Both the position numbers and the translations under genes were made by a program. The notes beneath the pieces were generated by a model. That model saw only the letters and a list, made by a program, of their open reading frames with translations, was not told where the DNA came from and searched no databases. A DNA stretch of 64,000 nucleotides from Magnetococcales bacterium (GTDB lineage: Bacteria; Pseudomonadota; Magnetococcia; Magnetococcales; UBA8363), in contig JADGCV010000001.1 in the NCBI GenBank assembly GCA_015228815.1, positions 186,001-250,000 on the forward strand. Direction: 5' to 3'. This document shows positions 18,213-27,543 of the stretch, in pieces. Numbering within the stretch: the stretch's first letter is position 1; each line of letters starts with the position of its first letter.

Positions 18213-19982
18213 TCAGGCGCCACAACATTCGTCACGGATCAAAGCAGCGGGAAAAATCAGGGTCACCTTCGTTCCCTGACCCAACGAGGAGACGATGTCC
18301 ATCCTTCCACCGTGTCGCTCCATGATCGTGCGGCAGATGGATACCCCGAGCCCCAACCCCCCTTCCTCGGTTCGGGTGGTGAAAAAAGGTTCGCCAATCC
18401 GATGCAGGTCTTCCGCCGCAATCCCTCTTCCCTCATCCACCACAACCACTGAAATCTCGGCACGCTCCGTATCGAACCGAGTCATGATCCGCACACCATG
18501 TTCCGGATCGGGCAAGGATTGCAGCGCGTTGACGACAACGTTGACCACCACCTGCTCCACCTGATGCAGATTTCCCTGAATCGGCGGCAGATCCCCCTCG
18601 GGGATCCAAACCAGTTTTCGCGTCCTTTTGGCAATAAAATCATGCAATAATGATACCGTTTTTTCAATAACGGCATCAAGATCCAACAATTGTTGCACCG
18701 GGTCGTGCCGAACCTGGGCCAATTGTTTCATGTTGGAAACGATGTTCTTGATCCGGCGGGCGTTGTCGGCGATGCTTCCGAGCAGCAGCGGCACCTTCTC
18801 CCTCATTTCGCTGAAGGGGAGCCCTCCCATGGAAAAATCACCATTCTCCTCGAAATAGGCGCCCAGAATGGGCATGGCATCGCGACAGGCCTCCTGCAAC
18901 AGGGAGGCCCCAAGGACGACGGAATTGTTGGGATTGTTGACCTCGTGGGCGATTCCCACCGAAAGGGTCCCCAGGGTCGCCAGACGGGCGCTCTGAAGGG
19001 CCTGCCGGTGCAGGCGTTCCTGCTTCTCTTCATTCCTGATACGTTCGGTCATGTCGGTGACGATCCCCACCACCCCCTGGATTTCTCCATCCGCCAGACG
19101 CAGGGGAAAATGGCGCACATGAAACCAATGGGATTTTTCCGCCTGTCCCGGCAGGGACAGTTCCACCCGGTCCCGCTCCGCCGTCTCTCCCGCAAACGCG
19201 CGATGAATATCGTCCATGACCCCGTTTTCACGCAGAAAGGGAAAACAGTCGTCGGGTCTGTGTCCCAGAACAAGCGCCGCCGGAACACCGCTCAACCGCT
19301 CCATCGCCCGGTTCCAAACCCGATGCAACAAATCCCGGTCGAGAACGACCAGACCTTCACCGATGCTTTCGACGATGGTTCGATTGAAGATTTCCGATTC
19401 CTGCAATCGTTTTTTGTTCAAAATACGACCGGTGACATCCCGCAACAGAAAAATAAGCCACGTCACCGCTCCCTGAGAGTCCCGGACCGGGTCCAGGGTC
19501 CAGTCCCAATAAGTCACCCCCCACTCGGGATGATCGGGAAATTGGAACGGTTTGGCCTCTATGGAAAACGATTTGCCGGAACGGACGACGTCGCGGAAGA
19601 TCGCCTCGTTTTCGGCATGGGGATAGAGTGCGAAATGGTTTTCCCCCACCATGGCGTCGGCATCACGACCGCACCATTGGGCATAAGTCTTGTTGACCCG
19701 GAGAAAATTGAATTCCCGGTCAAGAAAACAAATTCCTATATGTTGATTTTCGAACAGTTTTTCCAGAAGTTCACGGGAAAGCGCCAGACTCTCGTTGGCC
19801 CGGCGCAAGGCCTGGTCCTTGTGTTCCAGGGAGGACACGAGTTTTTCGACCCGGGTAACTTCCTTCAAGGATTGAACCTTGTGAAACAAATCCAGGGGAC
19901 GGGAAAAGGTTTCCCGGACCGATGATAAAAGTCTAGTCAAAAACAAAATTAAAATCCTTGGGCAGTCCCAAGACCCCTTCAT
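18213..19982 (-). CDS. PAS-domain sensor histidine kinase
   Basis: A soluble two-PAS kinase. PAS1 (about residues 70-190 from this start) has HIGICFLDREFNFLRVNKTY; PAS2 follows (GLVVLDRDLLHRVWNRAMER). The phosphorylated His is in GIAHEVNNPNNS, and the ATPase has VVNVVVNALQSL, VVVDEGRGI and GLGLGVSICRTIMERHGGR. It is paired with the sigma-54 activator downstream. The ATG at 19982 and the first 15 codons or so lie in the dispersed repeat at 19935-19990, so the annotated N-terminus may not be real. A TTG at 19868 with AAGG upstream is another possible start (551 residues). Confidence 0.9.
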   Translation of the reverse strand: MKGSWDCPRILILFLTRLLSSVRETFSRPLDLFHKVQSLKEVTRVEKLVSSLEHKDQALRRANESLALSRELLEKLFENQHIGICFLDREFNFLRVNKTYAQWCGRDADAMVGENHFALYPHAENEAIFRDVVRSGKSFSIEAKPFQFPDHPEWGVTYWDWTLDPVRDSQGAVTWLIFLLRDVTGRILNKKRLQESEIFNRTIVESIGEGLVVLDRDLLHRVWNRAMERLSGVPAALVLGHRPDDCFPFLRENGVMDDIHRAFAGETAERDRVELSLPGQAEKSHWFHVRHFPLRLADGEIQGVVGIVTDMTERIRNEEKQERLHRQALQSARLATLGTLSVGIAHEVNNPNNSVVLGASLLQEACRDAMPILGAYFEENGDFSMGGLPFSEMREKVPLLLGSIADNARRIKNIVSNMKQLAQVRHDPVQQLLDLDAVIEKTVSLLHDFIAKRTRKLVWIPEGDLPPIQGNLHQVEQVVVNVVVNALQSLPDPEHGVRIMTRFDTERAEISVVVVDEGRGIAAEDLHRIGEPFFTTRTEEGGLGLGVSICRTIMERHGGRMDIVSSLGQGTKVTLIFPAALIRDECCGA

Positions 19983-19990
19983 CTCTTTTG
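19935..19990 (-). repeat. Dispersed hairpin repeat (copy B), overlapping a gene start
   Basis: AGTCAAAAACAAAATTAAAA precedes a 6-bp hairpin (19957-19962 with 19967-19972, CAGT loop) and GACCCCTT, the pattern of the other copies but degenerate. It sits over the 5' end of the histidine kinase frame and just after the unknown gene at 20039-20707, where it could act as that gene's terminator. Confidence 0.6.
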
Positions 19991-20038
19991 AATTGGTGAG
20001 GCAATCGATCAATAAAAATTAAAGTGGAAAAAAAAGAG

Positions 20039-20707
20039 TTATCGACGCTTGCCCGGGTCCCCTTCCAATCTTGGATCGTGCATTCCTCCGGGTGGTTTCA
20101 GTGTCCGGCGCCCACCCGAGCGGGTTTCAAGAAAACCATTATCATGGTAGAGTTTTTCAAGGATTTCGATCACCGTGTCATCGGGATCGAAAATTCGACG
20201 GGCCCAGGCGAACTCCCACAGTTTCCAGAACCGGCCACGGCAGTGCTCCCGATCCTGTTCATTGCCTCGTTGGCACAGGCAGGAGGCCTGGAGGTCCATG
20301 ATGTCCTGCAACAATTCGGTGTTGCCGTCATCATCGCTGGCCAGCCGTTGCGCCTGGATGGCGTTGGGAAGACGGTTTTCCAGATCGAACAGGGATTGCT
20401 GCAATGCCCGCGACAAGGGTATGGCGAAGCGGCTGTTTTCGATGGCGGAAGTCTGCAAGGTGCAGGTGATGGCCTGGCGCGACCGGGGAAAAAAATCGGG
20501 ACCCACCGCCCCCAACGCCTCGCGCAAGGGGTTGAAGGTCCCCCGGTCCGCCAGGTCCACCATTTGTTCCACCCCCGGATCGTCCAACGCCTCGCGATCC
20601 AGCATCGATTCCAACTGCCCCCGGGTCATGCGGTCATAGCGCAGGCTGCCATCGGCCCTGAGTATGATGGAAAGCAGTTTCCTGGCCTTTTCTTCTTCGT
20701 CGGACAT
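20039..20707 (-). CDS. Hypothetical protein
   Basis: A 222-residue soluble protein starting MSDEEEKARKLLSIILRADG. GAGGAAC precedes the ATG, and the longer frame with 13 extra residues lacks a ribosome site. It is rich in charged helices with two nearby Cys in LQASCLCQRGNEQDREHC, followed by a third, which might bind a metal. It ends in a basic tail. It lies downstream of the GAPDH-like gene on the same strand with about a 50-base gap, so the two may be co-transcribed. No family recognised. Confidence 0.6.
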   Translation of the reverse strand: MSDEEEKARKLLSIILRADGSLRYDRMTRGQLESMLDREALDDPGVEQMVDLADRGTFNPLREALGAVGPDFFPRSRQAITCTLQTSAIENSRFAIPLSRALQQSLFDLENRLPNAIQAQRLASDDDGNTELLQDIMDLQASCLCQRGNEQDREHCRGRFWKLWEFAWARRIFDPDDTVIEILEKLYHDNGFLETRSGGRRTLKPPGGMHDPRLEGDPGKRR

Positions 20708-20756
20708 TGTTCCTCGATCGGTTCGCCTTTTTGGAAAAAGTACCAAAAACCAGGGG

Positions 20757-21992
20757 TCAGACCATCTGCCGCGCCACCCGGATGGTCAGTTCCCCCAACA
20801 GATGGGCATAGCTGCCCAATTCATTGTCATACCAGCCGAAAATGGTCGCCTGGGTCACGGGAACCTCCAGGGTTCCCTCCCCGAGCGCCGCCAGTGCCTC
20901 GGGGGTCAATCCTTCGAGACGCCGTGGATCGATGGTGACAAATCCGGTCCGGGTGTGGGTCTCCCGGGCCTCGATGATCGCCGCCTTTCGTGGATGGCCG
21001 ATGATGTCGGAAGAGACATTCTGCTCCTCGGAGTATTCCAGATAAGCGCCATAAGCCCCCGCGACGGCGCGACGGTAGACTTCGAGAATCTCCTCCCGAT
21101 CGATCGGTCGCTCCTTGCGGTCCGATTGCAGGTTGACGTTGAGAACGATCAACGAACCGGTGGAAGTAGGAATCCGCACCGATTCGGCCATGAAACCGAT
21201 GCGTCCCATCTCGGGAAGGACCAGACGCAGGGTATTGGCGGCCCCGGTTGTGGTGAGAATGATGTTGTTCATGACACCGCGGGTCTTGCGCAGATCGGTC
21301 GCCCCCGCCTTGGGGACCGAATCGAGGACCTTCTGACTTGGGGTCGCGGCATGGACCGTCACCATCGACGCCGACAGAATACCCCCGGCGCCAAAATGAT
21401 CCAGCAGTGGTTTCATCATGAAGGCAAGACACGTCGTCGTGCAGGAAGCGCTCGAAATGATGTTGTGCCGCGCCGGATCGATTTCGGAATCGTTGATGCC
21501 GGTCACCACCGTCACGGCATCCCCGGGCATCGCCGTCCCCTTGTTCTTGATCTTGAAGGGAGCCGACAGGATCACCTTGGCCGCCCCCGCCTCCAGGTGT
21601 CCGCGCAGTGCCCCCCCCGAGGCCGTCGCCGGAGCGGTCGGATCCATGAAGACCCCGGTGCAGTCCACCACCAACTCCACCCCGTGCCGCCGCCATTGGA
21701 CCGCTTGCGGATTGCGATGGCTGCGCAAAAATCGAACCACGACACCATCGATGGTGGCGGTTCCCGCCGCTTCGTCCATGTTCTCGATCACCCGGCCACC
21801 ACCATAACCATGCAGCCAAGCCCCAAGATGGCCATAGGTGCTGTCTTTTTCGAGGGTCTGCAACAAATCTGGCAACCCGAGTCCGACCTCGCGGCCCACG
21901 TTGACGACAATTTCGGAAAAATGTTTCCTGGCGATCTGATTCCACAAGGACAGCTTTCCGATGCGTCCCATTCCATTGATGCCGATCTTCAT
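20757..21992 (-). CDS. Glyceraldehyde-3-phosphate dehydrogenase-like protein (divergent)
   Basis: A 411-residue relative of GAPDH, longer than the usual 330-340. The nucleotide-binding motif is INGMGRIGKLS, the catalytic Cys is in SSASCTTTCLA (about Cys184), and the expected His follows in VTVHAATPSQK. The C-terminal catalytic fold is intact (FGWYDNELGSYAHLLGEL). The Asp that usually selects NAD after beta-2 is not obvious. It starts at MKIGINGMG (21992). Without glycolytic neighbours it may be a classical or a specialised dehydrogenase such as erythrose-4-phosphate type; sequence alone does not settle it. Confidence 0.85.
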   Translation of the reverse strand: MKIGINGMGRIGKLSLWNQIARKHFSEIVVNVGREVGLGLPDLLQTLEKDSTYGHLGAWLHGYGGGRVIENMDEAAGTATIDGVVVRFLRSHRNPQAVQWRRHGVELVVDCTGVFMDPTAPATASGGALRGHLEAGAAKVILSAPFKIKNKGTAMPGDAVTVVTGINDSEIDPARHNIISSASCTTTCLAFMMKPLLDHFGAGGILSASMVTVHAATPSQKVLDSVPKAGATDLRKTRGVMNNIILTTTGAANTLRLVLPEMGRIGFMAESVRIPTSTGSLIVLNVNLQSDRKERPIDREEILEVYRRAVAGAYGAYLEYSEEQNVSSDIIGHPRKAAIIEARETHTRTGFVTIDPRRLEGLTPEALAALGEGTLEVPVTQATIFGWYDNELGSYAHLLGELTIRVARQMV

Positions 21993-22175
21993 CCGCGTTC
22001 TCCTTTGGGATTCCACCAACCGGTCTCTCCCCCGATCATCCCGATTGACCTCGGGGGAATCAAGGGTTTAACATTGGCGACTCGAAAAAATGTCAATACA
22101 ACACATTCAATTCAAGAATAGCACATGTTTTCCACCCTCCCAACCGTCGTATCGTGGCATTGAGGAGAACAAGTC

Positions 22176-22604
22176 ATGTTCAATGAGGTCACCTCCGGAC
22201 GCCATTTCATGGGCCGGGTCAACCATGGCGAGGATCTTCTTGAAGCCCTCAACCGGGCCTGTCGCCAACATGACATCGGACTGGGGATGGTCAGTGCCAT
22301 CGGCGCGGTCCAGAAGGGGGTTCTGGGCTATTACAACCAGGTGCAGCAGGTCTATCACACGATCCACCTTGATCGACCTCTGGAAATCGTTCACCTGTCG
22401 GGAAATATTTCCATGAAGGACAATCAACCGTTCGTCCACGCCCATGCCATTCTTTCGGACGCCTCGGGACAAACCTTTGGTGGTCATCTTTTTCCCGGCA
22501 CCATCGTCTTTGCCTGCGAAACGATCATCCATGCCCTGGATGGAACGGCGCTCCAACGCCAACTGGATCCGACCACGGGGCTTCCTCTGTGGTCTCTTCC
22601 TTAA
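22176..22604 (+). CDS. PPC/DUF296 domain protein
   Basis: A 142-residue single-domain protein of the PPC (DUF296) family, shared by prokaryotes and plant AT-hook proteins. Typical segments are GEDLLEALNRACRQHDIGLG, SAIGAVQKGVLGYY, HLSGNISMKDNQPFVHAHAI and FGGHLFPGTIVFACE. The two His in HAHA and the following GGH match positions that bind metal in solved bacterial members. GAGGAG lies upstream of the ATG. It is divergent from the GAPDH-like gene and convergent with the PPDK-like gene; the repeat at 22606-22661 lies between the two stops. Biochemical role unknown. Confidence 0.88.
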   Translation: MFNEVTSGRHFMGRVNHGEDLLEALNRACRQHDIGLGMVSAIGAVQKGVLGYYNQVQQVYHTIHLDRPLEIVHLSGNISMKDNQPFVHAHAILSDASGQTFGGHLFPGTIVFACETIIHALDGTALQRQLDPTTGLPLWSLP

Positions 22605-22605
22605 G

Positions 22606-22661
22606 AAAACAAAAATAAAAACCCTGGGGGAAATCCCCAAGACCCCTTTTTTCTTTCAATA
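22606..22661 (+). repeat. Dispersed hairpin repeat (copy C), likely bidirectional terminator
   Basis: AAAACAAAAATAAAAACCCT precedes a 5-bp hairpin (22625-22629 with 22635-22639), then GACCCCTTTTTTCTTTCAATA. It sits between two convergent stops (22604 and 22664). The T run after the hairpin fits Rho-independent termination of the plus-strand gene. Confidence 0.7.
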
Positions 22662-22663
22662 GT

Positions 22664-25600
22664 TTATTTTTCAGAGGGGAACCAGCCCCAGTACAAGAGG
22701 CCCCTCGCGCCGTCCACGCCGATCGGGTCGCCACAACGAATCTCCCGCCCCGTCGCCAAACTTCGCGCCGAATCCCGTCCCACCACAAGATCCTCACACC
22801 CGACAACACACGTCCGGGCCAGCTTGGCGGCAACGATGGCGGCATGACAGGTCTGGCCACCACGACTGGTCAAAAGCCCCTGGGTCATGGAAACCTCGCG
22901 GATGTCCTCGGGAACGGTATCATGACGAATGAGGATCAACGGCTCATCGCCAAACTCGGCGCGCAACCGATGAATCTGATCCAGATTGAACACCGCCCGC
23001 CCACACAACGCCCCACCCGCAACGCCGATTCCCCGGGCGATTCTGCTTTCGCGAAGCTCCGGAGTGTCCTGAAAACGATGGTGGGCCGGAACACGGTTTT
23101 TCGCCGTGACCATGTCGCGGGTCTGCAATAGATACAAATCATCCGCCCGCGGACCCTCGAAGGTGAATTCCAATTCCTGGGGATTGAAACGGCGCTGGTA
23201 GATCAAATGGGTCGCCACATCATGCAACCGGCCATGGACCTCGGGAAAACACCGCTCCAGGGAAATTTCGGGATCCCGACCCTCGTAGTCGCATTGATCC
23301 AGGGAAATCGGTCGGGTGGTCACCAGACCGTTGACGACATCCTCCCCCTGATTGCCGGTGGTGTAGTCGCCCCACAACAACACCCGGTCAAGTTTTCGAT
23401 GGGGATGGGCGGTAAACACCACTCCGGAACCCGCCTGACGGCCCAGGTTGCCAAACACCATCCGCTGAATCACCACCGCCGTCCCCCAGGCATCGGAAAG
23501 ATCCATGATCCGACGATAGCTCCGACTCTTTTCCGACGACCAGGAATCGACCACCTGATCGATGGCGGTCTGAAGCTGTTCCATGGGGTCCTCGGGAATG
23601 ACAATCCCTTGCCCCTTTGCCGCGGCAAGATAATCGAGGGCGAGGTCGCGGATCTGTTCATGACTGAACTCCTGTTTCCAGCGAATCCCCGCCCGGTCCT
23701 TATGGCGATGCATCAGGTCCGTGAAAATGGCCCGGTCCATGTCGCGGGTGGCACACCAGGATTGAACGAAGCGACGATAATTGTCCCAGGCGAAGAAAGG
23801 ATTGCCGGTTTCCCCGGCCAGCGCCGCGACGACAGCCTGGTTGATGCCGACGTTGTGGATGGTCTGCATCATGCCGGGCATGGAGAACAAGGCGCCGCTG
23901 CGCACCGAAACCAACAACGGTCGGACAGGAGCGCCCAACACTCGCCCCGTCTGATTTTCGATGAGCCGCACATGCGCCCGCAAACGATCCATGAAATCCT
24001 TCCGCGCCGGAGGATAGGCACGGATCACCTCACGACAACGGAAGTATTCGGTCGTCAACACCGTTCCCGCCGGGATCGGCAGCCGATCCGCCGCCATGTC
24101 CAACAGGTTGAATCCCTTGGACCCCAAATGCAACAGGTCCATCGTCGGATGCCTGGGATCGGCGAGGGAATGAAACAACCGCCCCGGATGAAAATTCATG
24201 AGCTGGTTGAGCAACGGCAGCGACAGCCGTTCCTCCTGACGCCGCAGCAGATGCAACAGCCGGGTGATGAAGCGATCGAAGGATTGCAACCCAAACGTTT
24301 CCGCCACCAGATCGCGCAAAAAGGATTCGCTGATCCGTTCCATGCCGATGTCGGGATCGTCATCGAGCAGGGAATGATACTTTGGCAACAACGCCTCCCG
24401 GGGGATCATGGGGATGATCGTGGCCAGGGTATCACGATGATGGGTGGTGAAATAGGTGGCGACCAGGTCCTTGATCCCCTCGGCAAACCCCTGGAAGACA
24501 TCGATGTATTGATGAAACGTGAATTCATTGAATTCAAGAAAACGTTCCAGAACGCCGTTGAGGTGGACAAGCCGCCGCGACGACACCCCATCCAGATCGA
24601 GGGCGCGCAGAAAAAAACGGATGATGGCATGGACCCGGAAGAAAGAAGATCGGGTGATGAATTCCTCCCTGATCTCGACCGCCAACGCTTCCAGTTCGAC
24701 CGTGGCCAGGTTTTCCAGGCGAAAACCAAGCGACAGGGCATCGAATTTTTTTTCCGAGTACCGCCCATAGACGGAAGGTATGTCCACGGCAATATGCCGT
24801 TTTTGATAGATTTCCTCGTGCGGAATGAAGGTTTCGTCGCTCAGGATGATCCGGTTGAGCCTTTCCAGGACCGTGAGCAGGGTATCGAGTTTTTCGTCGC
24901 CCGCGATGGGTTCCCCCCGTTGTTGGGCATCGAGAAGACGATCGAGCGGTTCGAGACCGGGAATGCCATCGGCCATCGCCTGCCGCAGCGGTTCCCGAAT
25001 GTTACGAAACCCGAGGTCGTATTTTTGTTCCAACAAATGATAGAGATGAATCACGAGCCAGACCCGTTGGCGTTCCCCGTCGCTGCCCGATTCAAGCGCC
25101 ATGATGCGGCGTTCCGCCTCGGCGGTGGTCCAGGAAAAGGGATCCACCCCTTCCGCCGCCGCCTGGGCGAACAGCGCCTGCGTCACCCGATGCACCTCGT
25201 CGAACAGGGGACCGCCGGTGGTGAGTCCCTGAAAAACCGGATCGCTGACCAACCCTTCCAGATGACCCCGATCACCATCCTGCCAGTAGAGGAGAATTCC
25301 ACGGGCCAGGGCGACGATCCTGTTGGTGCTTTCGACATGGCACTGTTTGCGCAGAAAATGGATCAACGCATCCTTGCGTTGATGCCGTTCGTCAAGTTGA
25401 GTCGAAACCTCGCGCAACAACCCCTCGGCGCCGATTTCGTTGTAGTAGACCGGCAGCAGGCGGCAAAACTGGCGCGCCAGGTTGTAGACAGGACGAATGC
25501 CGCTGTCGAGAAGGCGGGTCACTTCCCTTTGGAACAGATCGGTATCGCGAATCAAAACCCCGGTCAGTTTGAGATTGACGATCAGGGCGGAAAACAGGGT

Positions 25601-26938
25601 GGGACTCCAGGGGGGATTGCGGCGGATCAGGCCAAGCCAGACGCGAATGTTGTGCAGATGGTTGGGGTTGCAGATCGGTTGCCATTCGGCGCTGACGCCG
25701 GTGACCTGACGATACTGAAAACCGAATTCAACGGTCCGTTGCAGAAAAATCTCCACCAGACGGCTGTTGTCGCGGCGGAACACCTCTTCCCCCAGGATTT
25801 CGATGGACTGAAGGGCGGTGTGGGGATAAGAGGCGACGTGTTCCCGGAACAAATGAAAGGTTTCATCGAAGCGCTCCCGCAACTCCTCGAACCCCTGACG
25901 CATCCGGATCAGTTGCACCAGGGCCTGGTTGATGGAGCGCAACGCCTGTTCATGGACCAGGCGCAATCCATCGATGCGCATGATGTGGAAAAGAAAAACG
26001 AGTTTTTTCTTCAGGATCTCCCCGCGATCCTCCCCCGCCCGAGGTTTTGCTTCTCCTGCCTGGTCGATCCGTTCCGCCGCCCGATGATACATGTGGACGA
26101 TTTCCATGTAGTCCGGAAGGGCGAGCAGCGCCGCCAGATTGTCCCTCCCTGCGGGAGCCGACTCCAGTTCCAGGAGACGGCTCTTCAAGACAAGCAGGGC
26201 CTCGGGAACGATCGCCGCCACCGCCTCCCGGGCCTCGGAGGCCCAGAGCGACGGATCGGGAAGGGCAAGCCAGTAATCGAAACTGGCGCCCAGGGAAGCC
26301 CGGGTGAACCCCTTGAGGCTGTCCCAGGGGATGATGTCTTCCGCCACCGCGGCACTTTTTTCGAGCAATGCCAGAAGGGCGCGCCGCAACGAAAACGGCG
26401 ATTGCCCGAGAAGGCGCAGTTGGTCGCGCGAAAGATTCCCCAGTTCGGCGAAGATGTCGCGAAAGGCCTCGCCATGATCACGCAGGCGCTCCACGGGCAT
26501 GAGGTCGATGGCCCGGGCGAGGACCGCCGAGAGCGCCTCCAGGGCCGGACGGGAAAGATCGGTTCGCACCCCTTCGGTGGACGCCTGCAAAAACAGCCGG
26601 CACAACAATCGAAGGCCCTCCGGACCCCGCTCGTGCCGCAGGTGGATCCCCATGTTCTTCAGGGCATACCCTCTCAGTTCCGGCAAAATCAGGGTCCAGT
26701 TGCGAAAGGGATGATTCAGTTCCGACAAAAGGCGGTCCAGGGATTCCTGAATGCCTCGATAGTGCGCAACGACCTCGCGCAAGATTTCGTGTTCCCTGGC
26801 GATGGTCACCGCCGATACCCGAGTCTGTTCCAGATTGGCCGAAAGGGCCTGGGAACGAATCACGGATCGGGAAAAGTCCGGTTCTGGTTCGGTCACTTTT
26901 TTTTCCTTCATTCTTTTTCGAGACACAACCACCACCAT
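22664..26938 (-). CDS. PPDK-related PEP/pyruvate-binding protein with giant N-terminal extension
   Basis: A 1424-residue protein. The C-terminal third resembles pyruvate phosphate dikinase: an ATP-grasp domain (LGSKGFNLLDMAADRLPIPA, SVRSGALFSMPGMMQTIHN, FFAWDNYRRFVQSWC), then a swivelling phosphohistidine domain with TSRGGQTCHAAIVAAKLART (His about 1365). The protein stops about 60 residues after that His, so the PEP/pyruvate TIM barrel is absent. Residues 1 to about 930 are helical with no recognised domain. It may phosphorylate another acceptor, as rifampin phosphotransferases do, or pass phosphate to a partner. A second start, MKEKKVTEPEPD, lies nine codons in. Confidence 0.85.
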   Translation of the reverse strand: MVVVVSRKRMKEKKVTEPEPDFSRSVIRSQALSANLEQTRVSAVTIAREHEILREVVAHYRGIQESLDRLLSELNHPFRNWTLILPELRGYALKNMGIHLRHERGPEGLRLLCRLFLQASTEGVRTDLSRPALEALSAVLARAIDLMPVERLRDHGEAFRDIFAELGNLSRDQLRLLGQSPFSLRRALLALLEKSAAVAEDIIPWDSLKGFTRASLGASFDYWLALPDPSLWASEAREAVAAIVPEALLVLKSRLLELESAPAGRDNLAALLALPDYMEIVHMYHRAAERIDQAGEAKPRAGEDRGEILKKKLVFLFHIMRIDGLRLVHEQALRSINQALVQLIRMRQGFEELRERFDETFHLFREHVASYPHTALQSIEILGEEVFRRDNSRLVEIFLQRTVEFGFQYRQVTGVSAEWQPICNPNHLHNIRVWLGLIRRNPPWSPTLFSALIVNLKLTGVLIRDTDLFQREVTRLLDSGIRPVYNLARQFCRLLPVYYNEIGAEGLLREVSTQLDERHQRKDALIHFLRKQCHVESTNRIVALARGILLYWQDGDRGHLEGLVSDPVFQGLTTGGPLFDEVHRVTQALFAQAAAEGVDPFSWTTAEAERRIMALESGSDGERQRVWLVIHLYHLLEQKYDLGFRNIREPLRQAMADGIPGLEPLDRLLDAQQRGEPIAGDEKLDTLLTVLERLNRIILSDETFIPHEEIYQKRHIAVDIPSVYGRYSEKKFDALSLGFRLENLATVELEALAVEIREEFITRSSFFRVHAIIRFFLRALDLDGVSSRRLVHLNGVLERFLEFNEFTFHQYIDVFQGFAEGIKDLVATYFTTHHRDTLATIIPMIPREALLPKYHSLLDDDPDIGMERISESFLRDLVAETFGLQSFDRFITRLLHLLRRQEERLSLPLLNQLMNFHPGRLFHSLADPRHPTMDLLHLGSKGFNLLDMAADRLPIPAGTVLTTEYFRCREVIRAYPPARKDFMDRLRAHVRLIENQTGRVLGAPVRPLLVSVRSGALFSMPGMMQTIHNVGINQAVVAALAGETGNPFFAWDNYRRFVQSWCATRDMDRAIFTDLMHRHKDRAGIRWKQEFSHEQIRDLALDYLAAAKGQGIVIPEDPMEQLQTAIDQVVDSWSSEKSRSYRRIMDLSDAWGTAVVIQRMVFGNLGRQAGSGVVFTAHPHRKLDRVLLWGDYTTGNQGEDVVNGLVTTRPISLDQCDYEGRDPEISLERCFPEVHGRLHDVATHLIYQRRFNPQELEFTFEGPRADDLYLLQTRDMVTAKNRVPAHHRFQDTPELRESRIARGIGVAGGALCGRAVFNLDQIHRLRAEFGDEPLILIRHDTVPEDIREVSMTQGLLTSRGGQTCHAAIVAAKLARTCVVGCEDLVVGRDSARSLATGREIRCGDPIGVDGARGLLYWGWFPSEK

Positions 26939-27103
26939 GGAACAAAATCGCCACCATGGAAAACGTCATCCCTTGATCAATCCCGTATCGGAGGAACCAT
27001 AATTCATGGACCCGTCCGTCACATTGCAATATGCTTGGCATCGAGAATAATTGAAACGTCACTCCGTTGACAACAACCGCATCCAGCCCTCCACGATTTT
27101 CCC

Positions 27104-27541
27104 ATGCCAAGAATTCGTGTCAGCGAAACCCTGCCCTTTTCCCCAAGGCAGATTTATGATCTCGTCGTGGATGTGGAACGGTATCCACAATTCCTGCCAT
27201 GGTGCGTCAAGTCCAGAACCTGGGATCGGCAACCGCACCAGTTCATGGCGGAACTGACCATCTCCTTCAAGGGGCTCAGGGAAAGTTTCCAGACCCTGGA
27301 TCTGGTGGTTCCCGAAAAAAAAGTCGAGATCAACCTGAAATCGGGACCGTTTCAATATCTGGTCAGCACCTGGCTCTTCACCCCCCAGGAGAAGGGGACG
27401 AAGGTTGACTTCTTCATTGATTTCAAATTCGACAGCCGCATGAAAGAAATGATCATGGGACCCGTTTTTTCTCAAGTATCCAAACAAATGATCGGCGCCT
27501 TCCGCAAACGGGCGCAGGACCTCTATGGACAGGGGGTCTGA
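27104..27541 (+). CDS. COQ10/RatA-type START-domain protein, copy 1
   Basis: A 145-residue polyketide-cyclase/START-fold protein of the COQ10/RatA family, thought to bind ubiquinone or a similar lipid. Hallmarks are LPFSPRQIYDLVVDVERYPQ, FLPWCVKSRTW, the helix-grip strand KVDFFIDFKFDSRMKEMIM and FSQVSKQMIGAFRKRAQDLY. It is followed two bases after its stop by a paralogue, so the pair is almost certainly co-translated. No ratB or smpB is adjacent, which favours the quinone-binding role over RatA. The petABC operon begins 2.3 kb downstream. Confidence 0.9.
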   Translation: MPRIRVSETLPFSPRQIYDLVVDVERYPQFLPWCVKSRTWDRQPHQFMAELTISFKGLRESFQTLDLVVPEKKVEINLKSGPFQYLVSTWLFTPQEKGTKVDFFIDFKFDSRMKEMIMGPVFSQVSKQMIGAFRKRAQDLYGQGV

Positions 27542-27543
27542 TC

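Noticed and set aside
23207-27070. 1287-residue plus-strand frame
   Set aside because: Antisense to the PPDK-like gene, low-complexity composition (many His, Arg, Gln, Pro), no domain.
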